A DNA stretch of 64,000 nucleotides from Caenimonas aquaedulcis (lineage in GTDB: Bacteria > Pseudomonadota > Gammaproteobacteria > Burkholderiales > Burkholderiaceae_C). Under the pieces are notes generated by a model. It did not search any database. It was not told the origin of the DNA and saw only the letters and a program-made list of their open reading frames with translations. The position numbers and the translations under genes are program-made. Position 1 is the stretch's first letter, and every line of letters begins with the position of its first letter. Of this stretch, positions 16,211 to 23,729 are shown one piece after another. The DNA lies in assembly GCF_015831345.1 (NCBI RefSeq), contig NZ_JADWYS010000001.1:2056118-2120117 (forward strand), written 5' to 3'.

Positions 16211-17778
16211 GCTTCCGCGCTTCTGCCCTTGACCGCGAAGATCCCCTGCGGCCGCTTCTGGATGAAGACGATGATCAGCACCAGCACCGCGATCTTCGCG
16301 AGCACCGCGCCGGTCCATCCCTCGAGGAATTTGTTGAGCACGCCCAGCCCGAGCGCCGCGTACACCGTGCCCGCGAGCTGCCCCACGCCGCCGAGCACCA
16401 CGACCATGAACGAGTCCACGATGTAGCCTTGCCCGAGGTCGGGCCCGACGTTGCCGATCTGGCTCAAGGCGCAACCCGCAAGTCCCGCGATGCCCGAGCC
16501 GAGCGCGAAGGCATAGGTGTCGATGCGCGCCGTGTTCACGCCCATGCAGGACGCGATCGGGCGGTTCTGCGTGACGCCGCGCACGAAGAGGCCGAGCCGG
16601 GTGCGGCCGATCAGGAAGCCCATCCCGAGCAGCACGGCGAACGCGAAGCCGATGATGATGATGCGGTTCCAGGGCAGCTGCAGGTTGCCCAGCACCACGA
16701 TGCCGCCGCTCATCCAGCTCGGGTTTTCCACGCCGACGTTCTGCGCGCCGAAGGTCGAGCGCACGAGCTGCTGCAGCATGAGGCTGATGCCCCAGGTGGC
16801 GAGCAGCGTTTCGAGCGGGCGGCCGTACAGGAAGCGGATGACGCTGCGCTCGAGGATCGCGCCCATCAACGCGGACGCGAGGAAAGCGGCCGGCACCGCG
16901 GCCAGCAGGTACCAGTCGAACGCGCCCGGCAGGTATTTCTGGAAGATGCCCTGCACCACGTAGGTCGCGTACGCGCCGATCATCATCAGCTCACCGTGCG
17001 CCATGTTGATGACGCCCATCAGGCCGTAGGTGATGGCGAGGCCCAGCGCGACCAGCAGGAGGATGGAGCCGAGGCTGATGCCCGAGAAGACCGCGCCGAG
17101 CTTGTCGCCCCAGGCGAGCGAGGCTTCGACGGTGCGCAGCGAGGCTTCGAGCGTCGCCTTCACGTCGGGCTCGGTCTCGACTTTCAGGCGTTCGATGAGC
17201 AGCAGCTTGGTGCCGCCGCTGTTGCTCTGCGACAGCAGCTTCGCGGCGTCCATGCGCTTGCCCTTGTCGCTGGAGCCCAGGAGCACCGCCGCGCGCACGA
17301 GGCCCAGCTGCTCCTTGATCTGCGCATTCGATTCGGCGGCATAGGCCTTCTCGATCAGCGGCAGGCGCGCCTCGTCGGTTTCGGTGCGCAGCAGCTTCAC
17401 CGCCGCCGCGCGCTCCTTCTCGTCCTTCGAGAAGAGCTTGAGCGCGGCCATCGCGGTGTCGAGTTCGCCGCGCATCCGGTTGTTGTTGATCACGTCCTCG
17501 GCGTCCGCCGGCAGGGGCGTCTGCGCGCCGGTGACGGGGTCGAAAGCCTTGTCGCCCTTGACGACGAAGACCTTGTCGCCGGCGACCTTCACGCTGTCGT
17601 CGATCAGCGCCTGCAGGAAGGCGGCCGTCTGGTCGTCGGCGGAGGCGACGGCCTTGTTCAGTGCCTCGATGCGCGCATCCGTCTCACCCGTCGCCATGGC
17701 TTTCGCTTCGGCGGGGGTGAAGGCGTGCGCGTGGCCGGCGGCGAAAAAGAGCAGGAAGAGGAAGCAGCGGATGAACAT
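16207..17778 (-). CDS. urtB: Urea ABC transporter permease UrtB
   Basis: 523 residues. I use the ATG at 17778 because MFIRCFLFLLFFAAGHAHA is a proper signal sequence; a TTG at 17820 after GGAGG would add 14 residues. Residues 20-230 form the long helical periplasmic extension typical of UrtB, then about eight helices with INMAHGELMMIGAYATYVVQ and LGGVGQLAGTVYAALGLGVLN. It follows urtA across a stable stem-loop and overlaps urtC by 4 bases. Confidence 0.92.
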   Translation of the reverse strand: MFIRCFLFLLFFAAGHAHAFTPAEAKAMATGETDARIEALNKAVASADDQTAAFLQALIDDSVKVAGDKVFVVKGDKAFDPVTGAQTPLPADAEDVINNNRMRGELDTAMAALKLFSKDEKERAAAVKLLRTETDEARLPLIEKAYAAESNAQIKEQLGLVRAAVLLGSSDKGKRMDAAKLLSQSNSGGTKLLLIERLKVETEPDVKATLEASLRTVEASLAWGDKLGAVFSGISLGSILLLVALGLAITYGLMGVINMAHGELMMIGAYATYVVQGIFQKYLPGAFDWYLLAAVPAAFLASALMGAILERSVIRFLYGRPLETLLATWGISLMLQQLVRSTFGAQNVGVENPSWMSGGIVVLGNLQLPWNRIIIIGFAFAVLLGMGFLIGRTRLGLFVRGVTQNRPIASCMGVNTARIDTYAFALGSGIAGLAGCALSQIGNVGPDLGQGYIVDSFMVVVLGGVGQLAGTVYAALGLGVLNKFLEGWTGAVLAKIAVLVLIIVFIQKRPQGIFAVKGRSAEA

Positions 17779-17822
17779 GAAGGAACCTGTAGGAAGGGAA
17801 GCACGCGACCCTTCCTGCAAGC

Positions 17823-17846
17823 TCCTCCCCCGGCCCGGGGGGAGGA
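17823..17846 (-). promoter_or_regulatory. Intercistronic stem-loop between urtA and urtB
   Basis: A 9-bp stem (TCCTCCCCC pairing with GGGGGAGGA, loop GGCCCG) starts 12 bases after the urtA stop and has no T-run. Such hairpins after binding-protein genes usually stabilise the upstream mRNA or cause partial termination, giving more UrtA than permease. The structure is seen; the role is inferred. Confidence 0.6.
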
Positions 17847-17857
17847 AGCGTCGCGAT

Positions 17858-19117
17858 TTACTTCTTCACCGGCTCGTCGGGCTTCTTGTCGTTGCCTTCG
17901 ATGTACGGGGACCAGGGCTTGGCCTTCACCGGGCCGGGGGTCTTCCACACCACGTTGAACTGGCCGTCCGGCTTGATCTCGCCGATGAACACCGACTTGT
18001 GCAGGTGGTGGTTCTTCTCGTCCATCTTGGAGACGATGCCGCTCGGCGCCTTGAAGGTCTGGCCGGCCATCGCCGCGATCACCTTGTCGGTGTCGGTGGA
18101 CTTGGCCTTCTCGACGGCCTGCTTCCACATGTTGATGCCGATGTAGGTGGCTTCCATCGGGTCGTTGGTGAGCGGCTTGTCGGCGCCGGGCAGGTTCTTG
18201 GACTTGGCGTAGGCAGCCCACTTCTTCTCGAACTCGGTGTTGGTCGGGTTCTTGATCGACTGGAAGTAGTTCCAGGCGGCCAGGTGGCCCACGAGCGGCT
18301 TGGTGTCCACGCCGCGCAGTTCTTCCTCGCCCACGGAGAAGGCGACGACCGGCACGTCCTTGGCCTTCAGGCCGGCGTTGCCCAGCTCCTTGTAGAACGG
18401 CACGTTGGAGTCGCCGTTGATGGTGGAGACCACCGCCGTCTTGCCGCCCGCGGAGAACTTCTTGATGTCCGCGACGATGGTCTGGTAGTCGCTGTGGCCG
18501 AAGGGCGTGTACTTCTCGTCGATGTCCGACTCCTTCACACCCTTGCTCTTGAGGTAGGCGCGCAGGATCTTGTTGGTCGTGCGCGGGTACACGTAGTCGG
18601 TGCCCAGCAGGACCCAGCGCTTGGCGCCGCCGCCTTCCTTGGACATCAGGTAATCGACGGCGGGAATCGCCTGCTGGTTGGGCGCCGCGCCCGTGTAGAA
18701 CACGTTCTTGGAGAGCTCCTCACCCTCGTACTGCACGGGGTAGAACAGCAGGCCGTTCATTTCTTCCACGACCGGCAGCACCGACTTGCGCGAGACGGAG
18801 GTCCAGCAGCCGAAGATCACGGCGACCTTGTCCTGGCCGAGCAGCTGCTTGGTCTTTTCGGCGAAGAGCGGCCAGTTGGAGGCCGGGTCGACGACGACGG
18901 GCTCGAGCTTCTTGCCCAGCACGCCGCCCTTGGCGTTGATTTCGTCGATGGCCATGAGGACCGTGTCCTTCAGGACCGTCTCGGAGATGGCCATGGTGCC
19001 GGACAGGCTGTGCAGCACGCCGACCTTGATGGTGTCGGCGGCATGCGCGGGGATGGCCGAGAGGCCGGCCAGCGCGACGGCGGCCGTGAGCGCCTTGAGT
19101 GTGAAACGACGTTGCAT
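17858..19117 (-). CDS. urtA: Urea-binding protein UrtA
   Basis: 419 residues, with Sec signal MQRRFTLKALTAAVALAGLSAIPAHA. DTIKVGVLHSLSGTMAISETVLKD, GCWTSVSRKSVLPVVEEMNGLLFYPVQYEGEE and NVFYTGAAPNQQAIPAVDYL are diagnostic of UrtA, the periplasmic urea receptor of the LivJ/AmiC class. First gene of urtABCDE. Its promoter should lie in 19118-19242, where an imperfect 12-bp inverted repeat is seen. Urt systems are generally nitrogen-regulated, but no clear NtrC or sigma-54 site was recognised by eye. Confidence 0.95.
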   Translation of the reverse strand: MQRRFTLKALTAAVALAGLSAIPAHAADTIKVGVLHSLSGTMAISETVLKDTVLMAIDEINAKGGVLGKKLEPVVVDPASNWPLFAEKTKQLLGQDKVAVIFGCWTSVSRKSVLPVVEEMNGLLFYPVQYEGEELSKNVFYTGAAPNQQAIPAVDYLMSKEGGGAKRWVLLGTDYVYPRTTNKILRAYLKSKGVKESDIDEKYTPFGHSDYQTIVADIKKFSAGGKTAVVSTINGDSNVPFYKELGNAGLKAKDVPVVAFSVGEEELRGVDTKPLVGHLAAWNYFQSIKNPTNTEFEKKWAAYAKSKNLPGADKPLTNDPMEATYIGINMWKQAVEKAKSTDTDKVIAAMAGQTFKAPSGIVSKMDEKNHHLHKSVFIGEIKPDGQFNVVWKTPGPVKAKPWSPYIEGNDKKPDEPVKK

Positions 19118-19209
19118 GCGAATGCTCCTTGCGAGTAAAACCAGAATCGAAATTGAGGGGTCGGTCCGGGAGAAGTGGACGGATTGATTCTGGGTAGCGC
19201 GGCAGTTCC

Positions 19210-19237
19210 GGCATATACGCCGGGTGGCGTATGCGCC
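19210..19237. promoter_or_regulatory. Imperfect inverted repeat between a LysR gene and urtA
   Basis: GGCATATACGCC and GGCGTATGCGCC are inverted 12-mers with two mismatches around a GGGT loop. They lie between the LysR stop (19243) and the urtA start (19117). It could be an operator for urtA or a weak terminator hairpin for the LysR gene; no T-run follows. Confidence 0.35.
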
Positions 19238-19242
19238 GCCCC

Positions 19243-20169
19243 TCAGGCGGAAGGGGCGAGCAGGCGGATGAATTCCTGGGCGACCGGCGAGAGCTCCCGG
19301 TGCCGGCGCGTGATCAGGTGGATCGACGGCACGCGCAGCGCCAGCGTGATCGGCAGCACTTGCAGCAGCCCCAGGCGCCCGTAATGGGCCGCGAGGGATT
19401 CCGGCATGACGGCGGCCATGTCGCTCGCCTCCAGCAGCGCCGTGGTCGCGACGGTGGACGCGGTTTCCGTAATGTCCAGCCGGCCGTGCAGGCCCGCGCC
19501 GCGCACCGCCGCCTCGAAGCGGCTGCGCTGCGGGGAGCCGGGCGGCTGCAGCACCCAGGGCCAGCGCACGAGGTCGGCCATCGTCAGGGGCTCGGCGGCG
19601 TCGAGCAGGGGATGGCCGCGGCGCACCACGACGACCTGCGGCTCCTCCAGCAGCATGCGGCTGTCGTACTCGTCCTCGTGGCTGCCTTCCAGCAGGCGGC
19701 CGACGACGAGATCGACCTCGCCCCTTTCCAGGTGGGCGATCATCACGTCGCTCGTTTCGACCAGCACGGATACAGCGACGCGCGGATGCTCGCGCTTGTA
19801 TGCGGACAGCGCGGGCGCGAGCAGCTGGGGCAGCGCGCCGGGCACGCTGCCCAGGCGCAGCAGGCCGCGCAGCCCGGTGCGCAGCGCAGTCATCTGCTCG
19901 CGTGCAAAGCCGAATTCCACGGTGAGATGGCGGGCGTAGCGAATCAGCACCTCGCCGCTCGCGGTGGGCGTCATGCCGCGTGCTTCGCGCGTGAACAGGG
20001 TGGTGCCGAGCGTGTCTTCGGCTTGCTGCAGCAGCTTGGTGGCCGCGGGCTGGCTCACCCCCAGCGCCGATGCCGCGCGGCCCAGGTTGCGTTCGTCGCC
20101 GAGCTTCGCGATGAGCAGCAACTGCCGCGTGCGCAGCCGCATGAGGAGCGACGCGTCGCTCAGGCGCAC
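19243..20169 (-). CDS. LysR-family transcriptional regulator
   Basis: 308 residues from a GTG at 20169 (VRLSDASLLMRLRTRQLLLIAKLG), chosen for the GGGGG site before it; ATG at 20142 would remove nine residues. The helix-turn-helix is RNLGRAASALGVSQPAATKLLQQAEDTLGTTLFTRE. The effector domain begins near LRLGSVPGALPQLLAPAL. It is transcribed towards urtA, with 125 bases between, and behind the 111-residue gene at 20192. Its target cannot be read; nearby candidates are urt or the TctC/PdxA pair across the inserted element. Confidence 0.9.
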   Translation of the reverse strand: MRLSDASLLMRLRTRQLLLIAKLGDERNLGRAASALGVSQPAATKLLQQAEDTLGTTLFTREARGMTPTASGEVLIRYARHLTVEFGFAREQMTALRTGLRGLLRLGSVPGALPQLLAPALSAYKREHPRVAVSVLVETSDVMIAHLERGEVDLVVGRLLEGSHEDEYDSRMLLEEPQVVVVRRGHPLLDAAEPLTMADLVRWPWVLQPPGSPQRSRFEAAVRGAGLHGRLDITETASTVATTALLEASDMAAVMPESLAAHYGRLGLLQVLPITLALRVPSIHLITRRHRELSPVAQEFIRLLAPSA

Positions 20170-20191
20170 CGGGAACCCCCGGCGGACGCCT

Positions 20192-20527
20192 TCAACCCAT
20201 GCGCAGCACTTCGAGCGGGGCGGGCGTGGTTTCGAAGTCCGTGTCGCCGCGCGAGGCCGCGATGCCCAGGCGGCGCTCGACGGCGTACTGGGCGATGAAC
20301 ACCGCATCCAGGATGGCGGCCGCGCTGCTCGCCCACTGCATGTCCGTGGCGAACTTCGCGAGGCCGCAGCCGTCCCAGAAGTCGCGCGGGCGGTAGGGAA
20401 AGACCTTCGCATAGGCCATGTACTTGCTGGACGCGAGCCGCGAGGAGTACGCGGCGATGTACATGTTGCCGAACGGCCCCCACACGTTCGCGGGGGCCTC
20501 GCAAGTGACTTCGAGGGTTGCACTCAT
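20192..20527 (-). CDS. Hypothetical protein (111 aa)
   Basis: MSATLEVTCEAPANVWGPFGNMYIAAYSSRLASS starts at 20527. The sequence is soluble, aromatic-rich (SKYMAYAKVFPYRPRDFWDG) and ends APLEVLRMG, 22 bases before the LysR start, so the two are probably co-transcribed. No family recognised. The IS1595-like element lies about 95 bases upstream of its start and may have displaced its promoter. Confidence 0.6.
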   Translation of the reverse strand: MSATLEVTCEAPANVWGPFGNMYIAAYSSRLASSKYMAYAKVFPYRPRDFWDGCGLAKFATDMQWASSAAAILDAVFIAQYAVERRLGIAASRGDTDFETTPAPLEVLRMG

Positions 20528-20614
20528 GATTCGGGCGGTGGAGTGGGCCTACGCCTGAGCTTGCGCCGTGGACGCCAGGACACTTTGTAGGACACCGCCC
20601 AAAGATTGACATAT

Positions 20615-20622
20615 ACATCGAT
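20615..20622 (+). repeat. Left target-site duplication of the IS1595-like element
   Basis: ACATCGAT directly precedes the left inverted repeat and recurs as ACATCGAT at 23635-23642 after the right one. Eight bases is the duplication length expected for IS1595. Confidence 0.92.
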
Positions 20623-20644
20623 GGATAGTATGTACGTGACAAAC
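20623..20644 (+). repeat. Left terminal inverted repeat
   Basis: Twenty-two bases beginning GGATAGTATGTAC; identical to the reverse of 23613-23634 except G for T at position 14. The initial GG is usual for IS1595-family ends. Confidence 0.92.
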
Positions 20645-20724
20645 CACTGTACACGTTAACAGGGGTTGAAGCGTAGCAGGTCGCACACACCTTATGTGCG
20701 TGTCTTACCTGTTACGCTTGAAAC

Positions 20725-20940
20725 ATGCAAAGACGACAAGCCTTGGTGGACGAGTACCATGCCGCTAATCAGGCGGAACTGGTCCTGTGGGAGAAGGTTC
20801 AGGGCAAAGGCCCCGGCCAGCCTGGCTTCGATCTGGCGCTGTTCCAGCAGTGGCTAGAGGCCGTGGGCCGCACCAATGCCGCCTCTAAAGCTCTCAGCGA
20901 AGGCTTCGCCGACACCATCCCGCCCATCACCCGTCGCTAG
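20725..20940 (+). CDS. IS passenger: hypothetical protein (71 aa)
   Basis: MQRRQALVDEYHAANQAELV then LWEKVQGKGPGQPGFDLALF, QQWLEAVGRTNAASKALSEG. Helical, soluble and protein-like, with no recognised domain. It sits just inside the left inverted repeat and is transcribed inward. No clear ribosome site, so a leaderless or weakly translated start is possible. Confidence 0.5.
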   Translation: MQRRQALVDEYHAANQAELVLWEKVQGKGPGQPGFDLALFQQWLEAVGRTNAASKALSEGFADTIPPITRR

Positions 20941-20962
20941 CCCTTCGGCTTCGCTGGAGGCC

Positions 20963-21172
20963 TCAATCCCAGCCGTTCGGGCCGCCAACGTCGTCGCGCA
21001 CTTTCTGATTCAACAGCGGCTGCACCCGCCCGCCCGCCTTCTTTGGAGCGGCAGGCGCGGGCTTTGGTGGCTTCACCTTGGGCGTGGGCGGCGTGTTGAG
21101 CATCCGCCGGAGAACGTCGTCGGGCTTCAGAGCATCAGAGCTCGTCGTTGTCTGGCGCTTGCGTGTGGTCAT
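20963..21172 (-). CDS. IS passenger: Lys/Pro-rich hypothetical protein (69 aa)
   Basis: MTTRKRQTTTSSDALKPDDV, then LRRMLNTPPTPKVKPPKPAP and AAPKKAGGRVQPLLNQ. A basic, proline-rich probable nucleic-acid-associated protein of unknown family. Its start overlaps the end of the 21135-22010 gene by 38 bases in another frame, implying a shared transcript. Confidence 0.45.
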   Translation of the reverse strand: MTTRKRQTTTSSDALKPDDVLRRMLNTPPTPKVKPPKPAPAAPKKAGGRVQPLLNQKVRDDVGGPNGWD

Positions 21173-22010
21173 CGCCCAAGTCTATTTGACGGTGCGCCGC
21201 AGGCGCTTCCGTAGAAACGCTTCGCTTAATCTTGCGCTCCAGAATTGGAAGCCAATCCGCCACGTCCTGCAAGCTGTCCTTGCTAAGTTGCGCTGGCCAT
21301 TGAACGACAACGTCACCCTCCGCCAGCGAAAACACTTCCTGTCGCATACCAACTCCTTTCAGCGGCATCGCCAGCCTAATCGCCGCAGCCGACAAAATCG
21401 GCGCCGGCGCAGCCTGCAAATGCGGTGAGGCGGCGCGCTCCTGCCTTGCTTCGGGCTCTTGCTCGACACCATCCTCTTCAGGGTCGATTTTACTGCCGTC
21501 AGACAGCCCTGCAAAAGCAATTGTTTCATCGTAGACCCGGAGAAAGACTTTGGCCGCGCCCTCCGTGAAGTTGTCTTTGATCACGAGTTGATCAAGGCAA
21601 ATCTCATCCATCGGTCGATCAGCGCCCCAACGCGCCCAGTACGTCTGCATTGCTTTTGGACGAAGCGCGCATGCTTGAGCGATTTGGGCCTTTGTGCTTG
21701 CCTGTTGTGCGCGCATGTAGTTGCGCGCGTCTTCGGTAAGCACCACCTTGCGGTCATTCGTCGGGCCAACGTATTCCACTAGGCCGTAGTACTTGAGGGC
21801 GGATAGGGTTTGCTGCGCTTGGCTACCATCACCTTTGTAGCCCCACGCAATCCCCGCCTTGTCGTAAGGCGCGCCATGCCGCCCCAACTTCGCGTCGAAG
21901 GTTGCGGCCCGCTCAAATGCCACCTTGAGAGAAATGAACGGGTAGGCAGGGCTGCGCTCGCGCTGAGTCTTCACCTGAGGTGCAGCCGGCTTTGCTTCGG
22001 TGGTCGCCAT
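21135..22010 (-). CDS. IS passenger: probable winged-helix protein (291 aa)
   Basis: Starts MATTEAKPAAPQVKTQRERS at 22010 after an AAGGAA site. Residues 22-110 (AYPFISLKVAFERAATFDAK, QQTLSALKYYGLVEYVG, KVVLTEDARNYMRAQ) look like a winged helix-turn-helix followed by a linker; the C-terminal half (MRQEVFSLAEGDVVVQWPAQ, LSKDSLQDVADWLPILERKI) is a second compact domain. This type of passenger could regulate transposition, but I do not recognise a named family. Confidence 0.6.
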   Translation of the reverse strand: MATTEAKPAAPQVKTQRERSPAYPFISLKVAFERAATFDAKLGRHGAPYDKAGIAWGYKGDGSQAQQTLSALKYYGLVEYVGPTNDRKVVLTEDARNYMRAQQASTKAQIAQACALRPKAMQTYWARWGADRPMDEICLDQLVIKDNFTEGAAKVFLRVYDETIAFAGLSDGSKIDPEEDGVEQEPEARQERAASPHLQAAPAPILSAAAIRLAMPLKGVGMRQEVFSLAEGDVVVQWPAQLSKDSLQDVADWLPILERKIKRSVSTEAPAAHRQIDLGDDHTQAPDNDEL

Positions 22011-22162
22011 GTCTATTCCTTTCTTGATTGCTACTGGGCGCTATCATATCGCTATTGACGCGCCTAGGCTAGCAGCTACAATAGCGGCTCTTGAAGGGGG
22101 TTTTATGCGGAGATAAGTCGGCCCCGGTGATCAGCCTGCCGTAGCCGGGGCGGAAAAGAGAA

Positions 22163-22208
22163 GGCCCCTGTAGTGCACGCTCTTGACGGAAAGAGCACTA
22201 CAGGGGCC
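22163..22208. ncRNA. Long perfect hairpin upstream of a small gene in the IS element
   Basis: GGCCCCTGTAGTGC (22163-22176) is exactly inverted at 22195-22208. Inside it CTCTT and AAGAG add a further 5-bp stem after an ACG bulge, closing on loop GACGGA. The whole 46-base structure lies in a 406-base gap (22011-22416) that otherwise has no gene. It could be a structured RNA, a protein-binding site or a cis-acting recombination element. The structure is seen in sequence; RNA status is inference. Confidence 0.4.
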
Positions 22209-22416
22209 GTTGGCAAGCTGAAAGACGACGCAAGCTCTTGGGCTTGCTGAAAGCCACCAGCACCGTTGACGCGGCGCTGGCTTCGATGGTGACGTTCCCG
22301 TGGCCTGCAAAAGCCATCTCGGAGCGCCGTCCACCACTCTGGACGAGTAGGGGGAGTTTACTCCTCGGGCGGCGATCCGACAAGGAAAGGCCACTCCTTG
22401 AATCGAGGAGTTAGCC

Positions 22417-22542
22417 ATGCGCTACGCCAAGTTCAAGAGCGTCTTCGTGCGCGCCTACCGCCGGTTCCGTTTGGGTCAGTGGGAAGACGTGTGCCAACAC
22501 TGGCGCTCCCATCCGGGCCAGCTTGAGCTGTTCCCGGTCTAA
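22417..22542 (+). CDS. IS passenger: small basic protein (41 aa)
   Basis: The frame MRYAKFKSVFVRAYRRFRLG, then QWEDVCQHWRSHPGQLELFPV, begins at 22417 with a textbook GAGGAG site 7 bases upstream and is followed 18 bases later by a strong terminator. This start/stop punctuation makes it credible although short. It is highly basic in its first half. The preceding 400 bases, including the long hairpin, would be its leader. Family unknown. Confidence 0.6.
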   Translation: MRYAKFKSVFVRAYRRFRLGQWEDVCQHWRSHPGQLELFPV

Positions 22543-22559
22543 AAGGTTCTAAGCCTTTA

Positions 22560-22592
22560 ACCCGCCGCTTGCCATGCACGCGGCGGGTTTTT
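22560..22592 (+). terminator. Rho-independent terminator
   Basis: ACCCGCCGC (22560-22568) pairs with GCGGCGGGT (22580-22588), then a T-run. It closes the 41-residue gene and lies just before the convergent transposase stop. Confidence 0.88.
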
Positions 22593-22614
22593 CATTAGGA
22601 GGGAAAGAAGGCTC

Positions 22615-23571
22615 TCAAACGAGGGCTTGCGGCTGGCAATCAGTCCGCCGATAGGTCAGGCGCTTGCCGCCGATCTGCGCCAGCAGCGCGTCAGCGCGCA
22701 TCGTGTCGCTGTAGCCTGCCGTGGTGCGGGTGTTCCAGCGATAGTCGAACTCGGTGCAATAGCGCTGCAGGTGCTTCTCGCTGACGCTGTGGAACGTGCC
22801 GATGAGGCCGCGCTTGAGGATCGCAAACGAGCACTCGACCGTGTTTGTCGTGACGTCGCCGCGAGCGTATTCCTTCTTGCCGTGGTCCACGTACTCATGG
22901 GAGGCGAACTCCTTGCCGACCTTGCGGTAGTACTTCGCAGAGTCCGTCATGAGGCGGGCCTTCTCGGACACTTGCGACTTGAGCACTGCGGCAAGGGATT
23001 GGCCGTTGACGTTCGGGACGTGGATGGAACGCTTGTTGCCGTCACGCTCGACCAGCGAGACGATCATCATCTTGTGGCGGAAGCCGCCGCGCGGCTTGGC
23101 AACCGGCTTGTCGTTTTCGTCGGTCGCATTGCCCCAATAGGTTTCGTCGGCTTCCACGATGCCGGAGGAACCGGGGCCGCCGAGCAGGGAGCCGGATTCG
23201 CTCTTCATGGCTTCGCGGATGCGGTGGGCCATGAACCAGGCAGTCTTGTAGGTCACGCCGAGCATGCGCTCCAGCTGCTTGGCGCTGATGCCCTTCTTGC
23301 TGGCGCACATCAGGTGGACGGCTTGGAGCCACACGTTCAGGGCGATCTTGGAGCGTTCAAACACAGTGCCCACGGTGACGGTGAACTGGTCGGTGCAGGC
23401 GGTGCACTTGTACAGGCCGGGGCGGTAGTTCTTGTTGCCGGTCAGGGCCGTGGCAGAGCCAATCACGCCGCAGTGGGGGCAGACCACGCCATGCGGCCAG
23501 CGCAGGGCTTCAAGGTACTCGCGTGCCTTCTCTGCGTCTTGGAAGTGGGGCTGGTTCAGAATTGCGGCCAT
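22615..23571 (-). CDS. IS1595-family (ISXO2-like) transposase
   Basis: 318 residues, MAAILNQPHFQDAEKAREYLEAL. An N-terminal zinc ribbon (CPHCGVIG...YKCTACTDQF, about residues 33-65) binds the ends. The catalytic domain shows VEADETYWGN (first Asp), LMTDSAKYYRKVGKEF (second Asp) and TTNTVECSFAILKRGLIGTFH (the Glu/Asn-containing third motif). The protein looks complete, so the element may still be mobile. It starts near the right inverted repeat and faces the passenger genes. Confidence 0.94.
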   Translation of the reverse strand: MAAILNQPHFQDAEKAREYLEALRWPHGVVCPHCGVIGSATALTGNKNYRPGLYKCTACTDQFTVTVGTVFERSKIALNVWLQAVHLMCASKKGISAKQLERMLGVTYKTAWFMAHRIREAMKSESGSLLGGPGSSGIVEADETYWGNATDENDKPVAKPRGGFRHKMMIVSLVERDGNKRSIHVPNVNGQSLAAVLKSQVSEKARLMTDSAKYYRKVGKEFASHEYVDHGKKEYARGDVTTNTVECSFAILKRGLIGTFHSVSEKHLQRYCTEFDYRWNTRTTAGYSDTMRADALLAQIGGKRLTYRRTDCQPQALV

Positions 23572-23612
23572 GATTTTCTCTCGGTATGGCCCAATTATAG
23601 TACCTGCTTCTA

Positions 23613-23634
23613 GTTTGTCAAGTACATACTATCC
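23613..23634 (-). repeat. Right terminal inverted repeat
   Basis: Reverse complement begins GGATAGTATGTAC and ends TGACAAAC; pairs with 20623-20644 with one mismatch. Confidence 0.92.
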
Positions 23635-23642
23635 ACATCGAT
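23635..23642 (+). repeat. Right target-site duplication
   Basis: ACATCGAT, identical and in the same orientation as 20615-20622. Confidence 0.92.
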
Positions 23643-23729
23643 ATATGGATTCTTCCACTAATTTCATTGGATGTGAATGGCGCCCTCCCGTACGCTGGGC
23701 CGGCACCTACCTATAAAGCTGGAGACACG

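Larger units (their letters stand above)
20623..23634. mobile_element. IS1595-like transposable element with passenger genes (3,012 bp)
   Basis: The element is bounded by 22-bp inverted repeats that start GGATAGTATGTAC and end TGACAAAC (20623-20644 and, reversed, 23613-23634), with one mismatch. It is flanked by 8-bp direct repeats. It encodes an ISXO2-like transposase (22615-23571, minus), and four other plausible genes, at 20725, 20963, 21135 and 22417, plus a long hairpin at 22163. IS1595-family elements with passenger genes are known. The clean repeats suggest a recent, intact insertion between two chromosomal genes. Confidence 0.93.

Noticed and set aside
22163..22208. Integron attC site or CRISPR repeat
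   Set aside because: The hairpin is single, has no integron core sites, no repeated copies with spacers and no integron integrase or cas genes near it.
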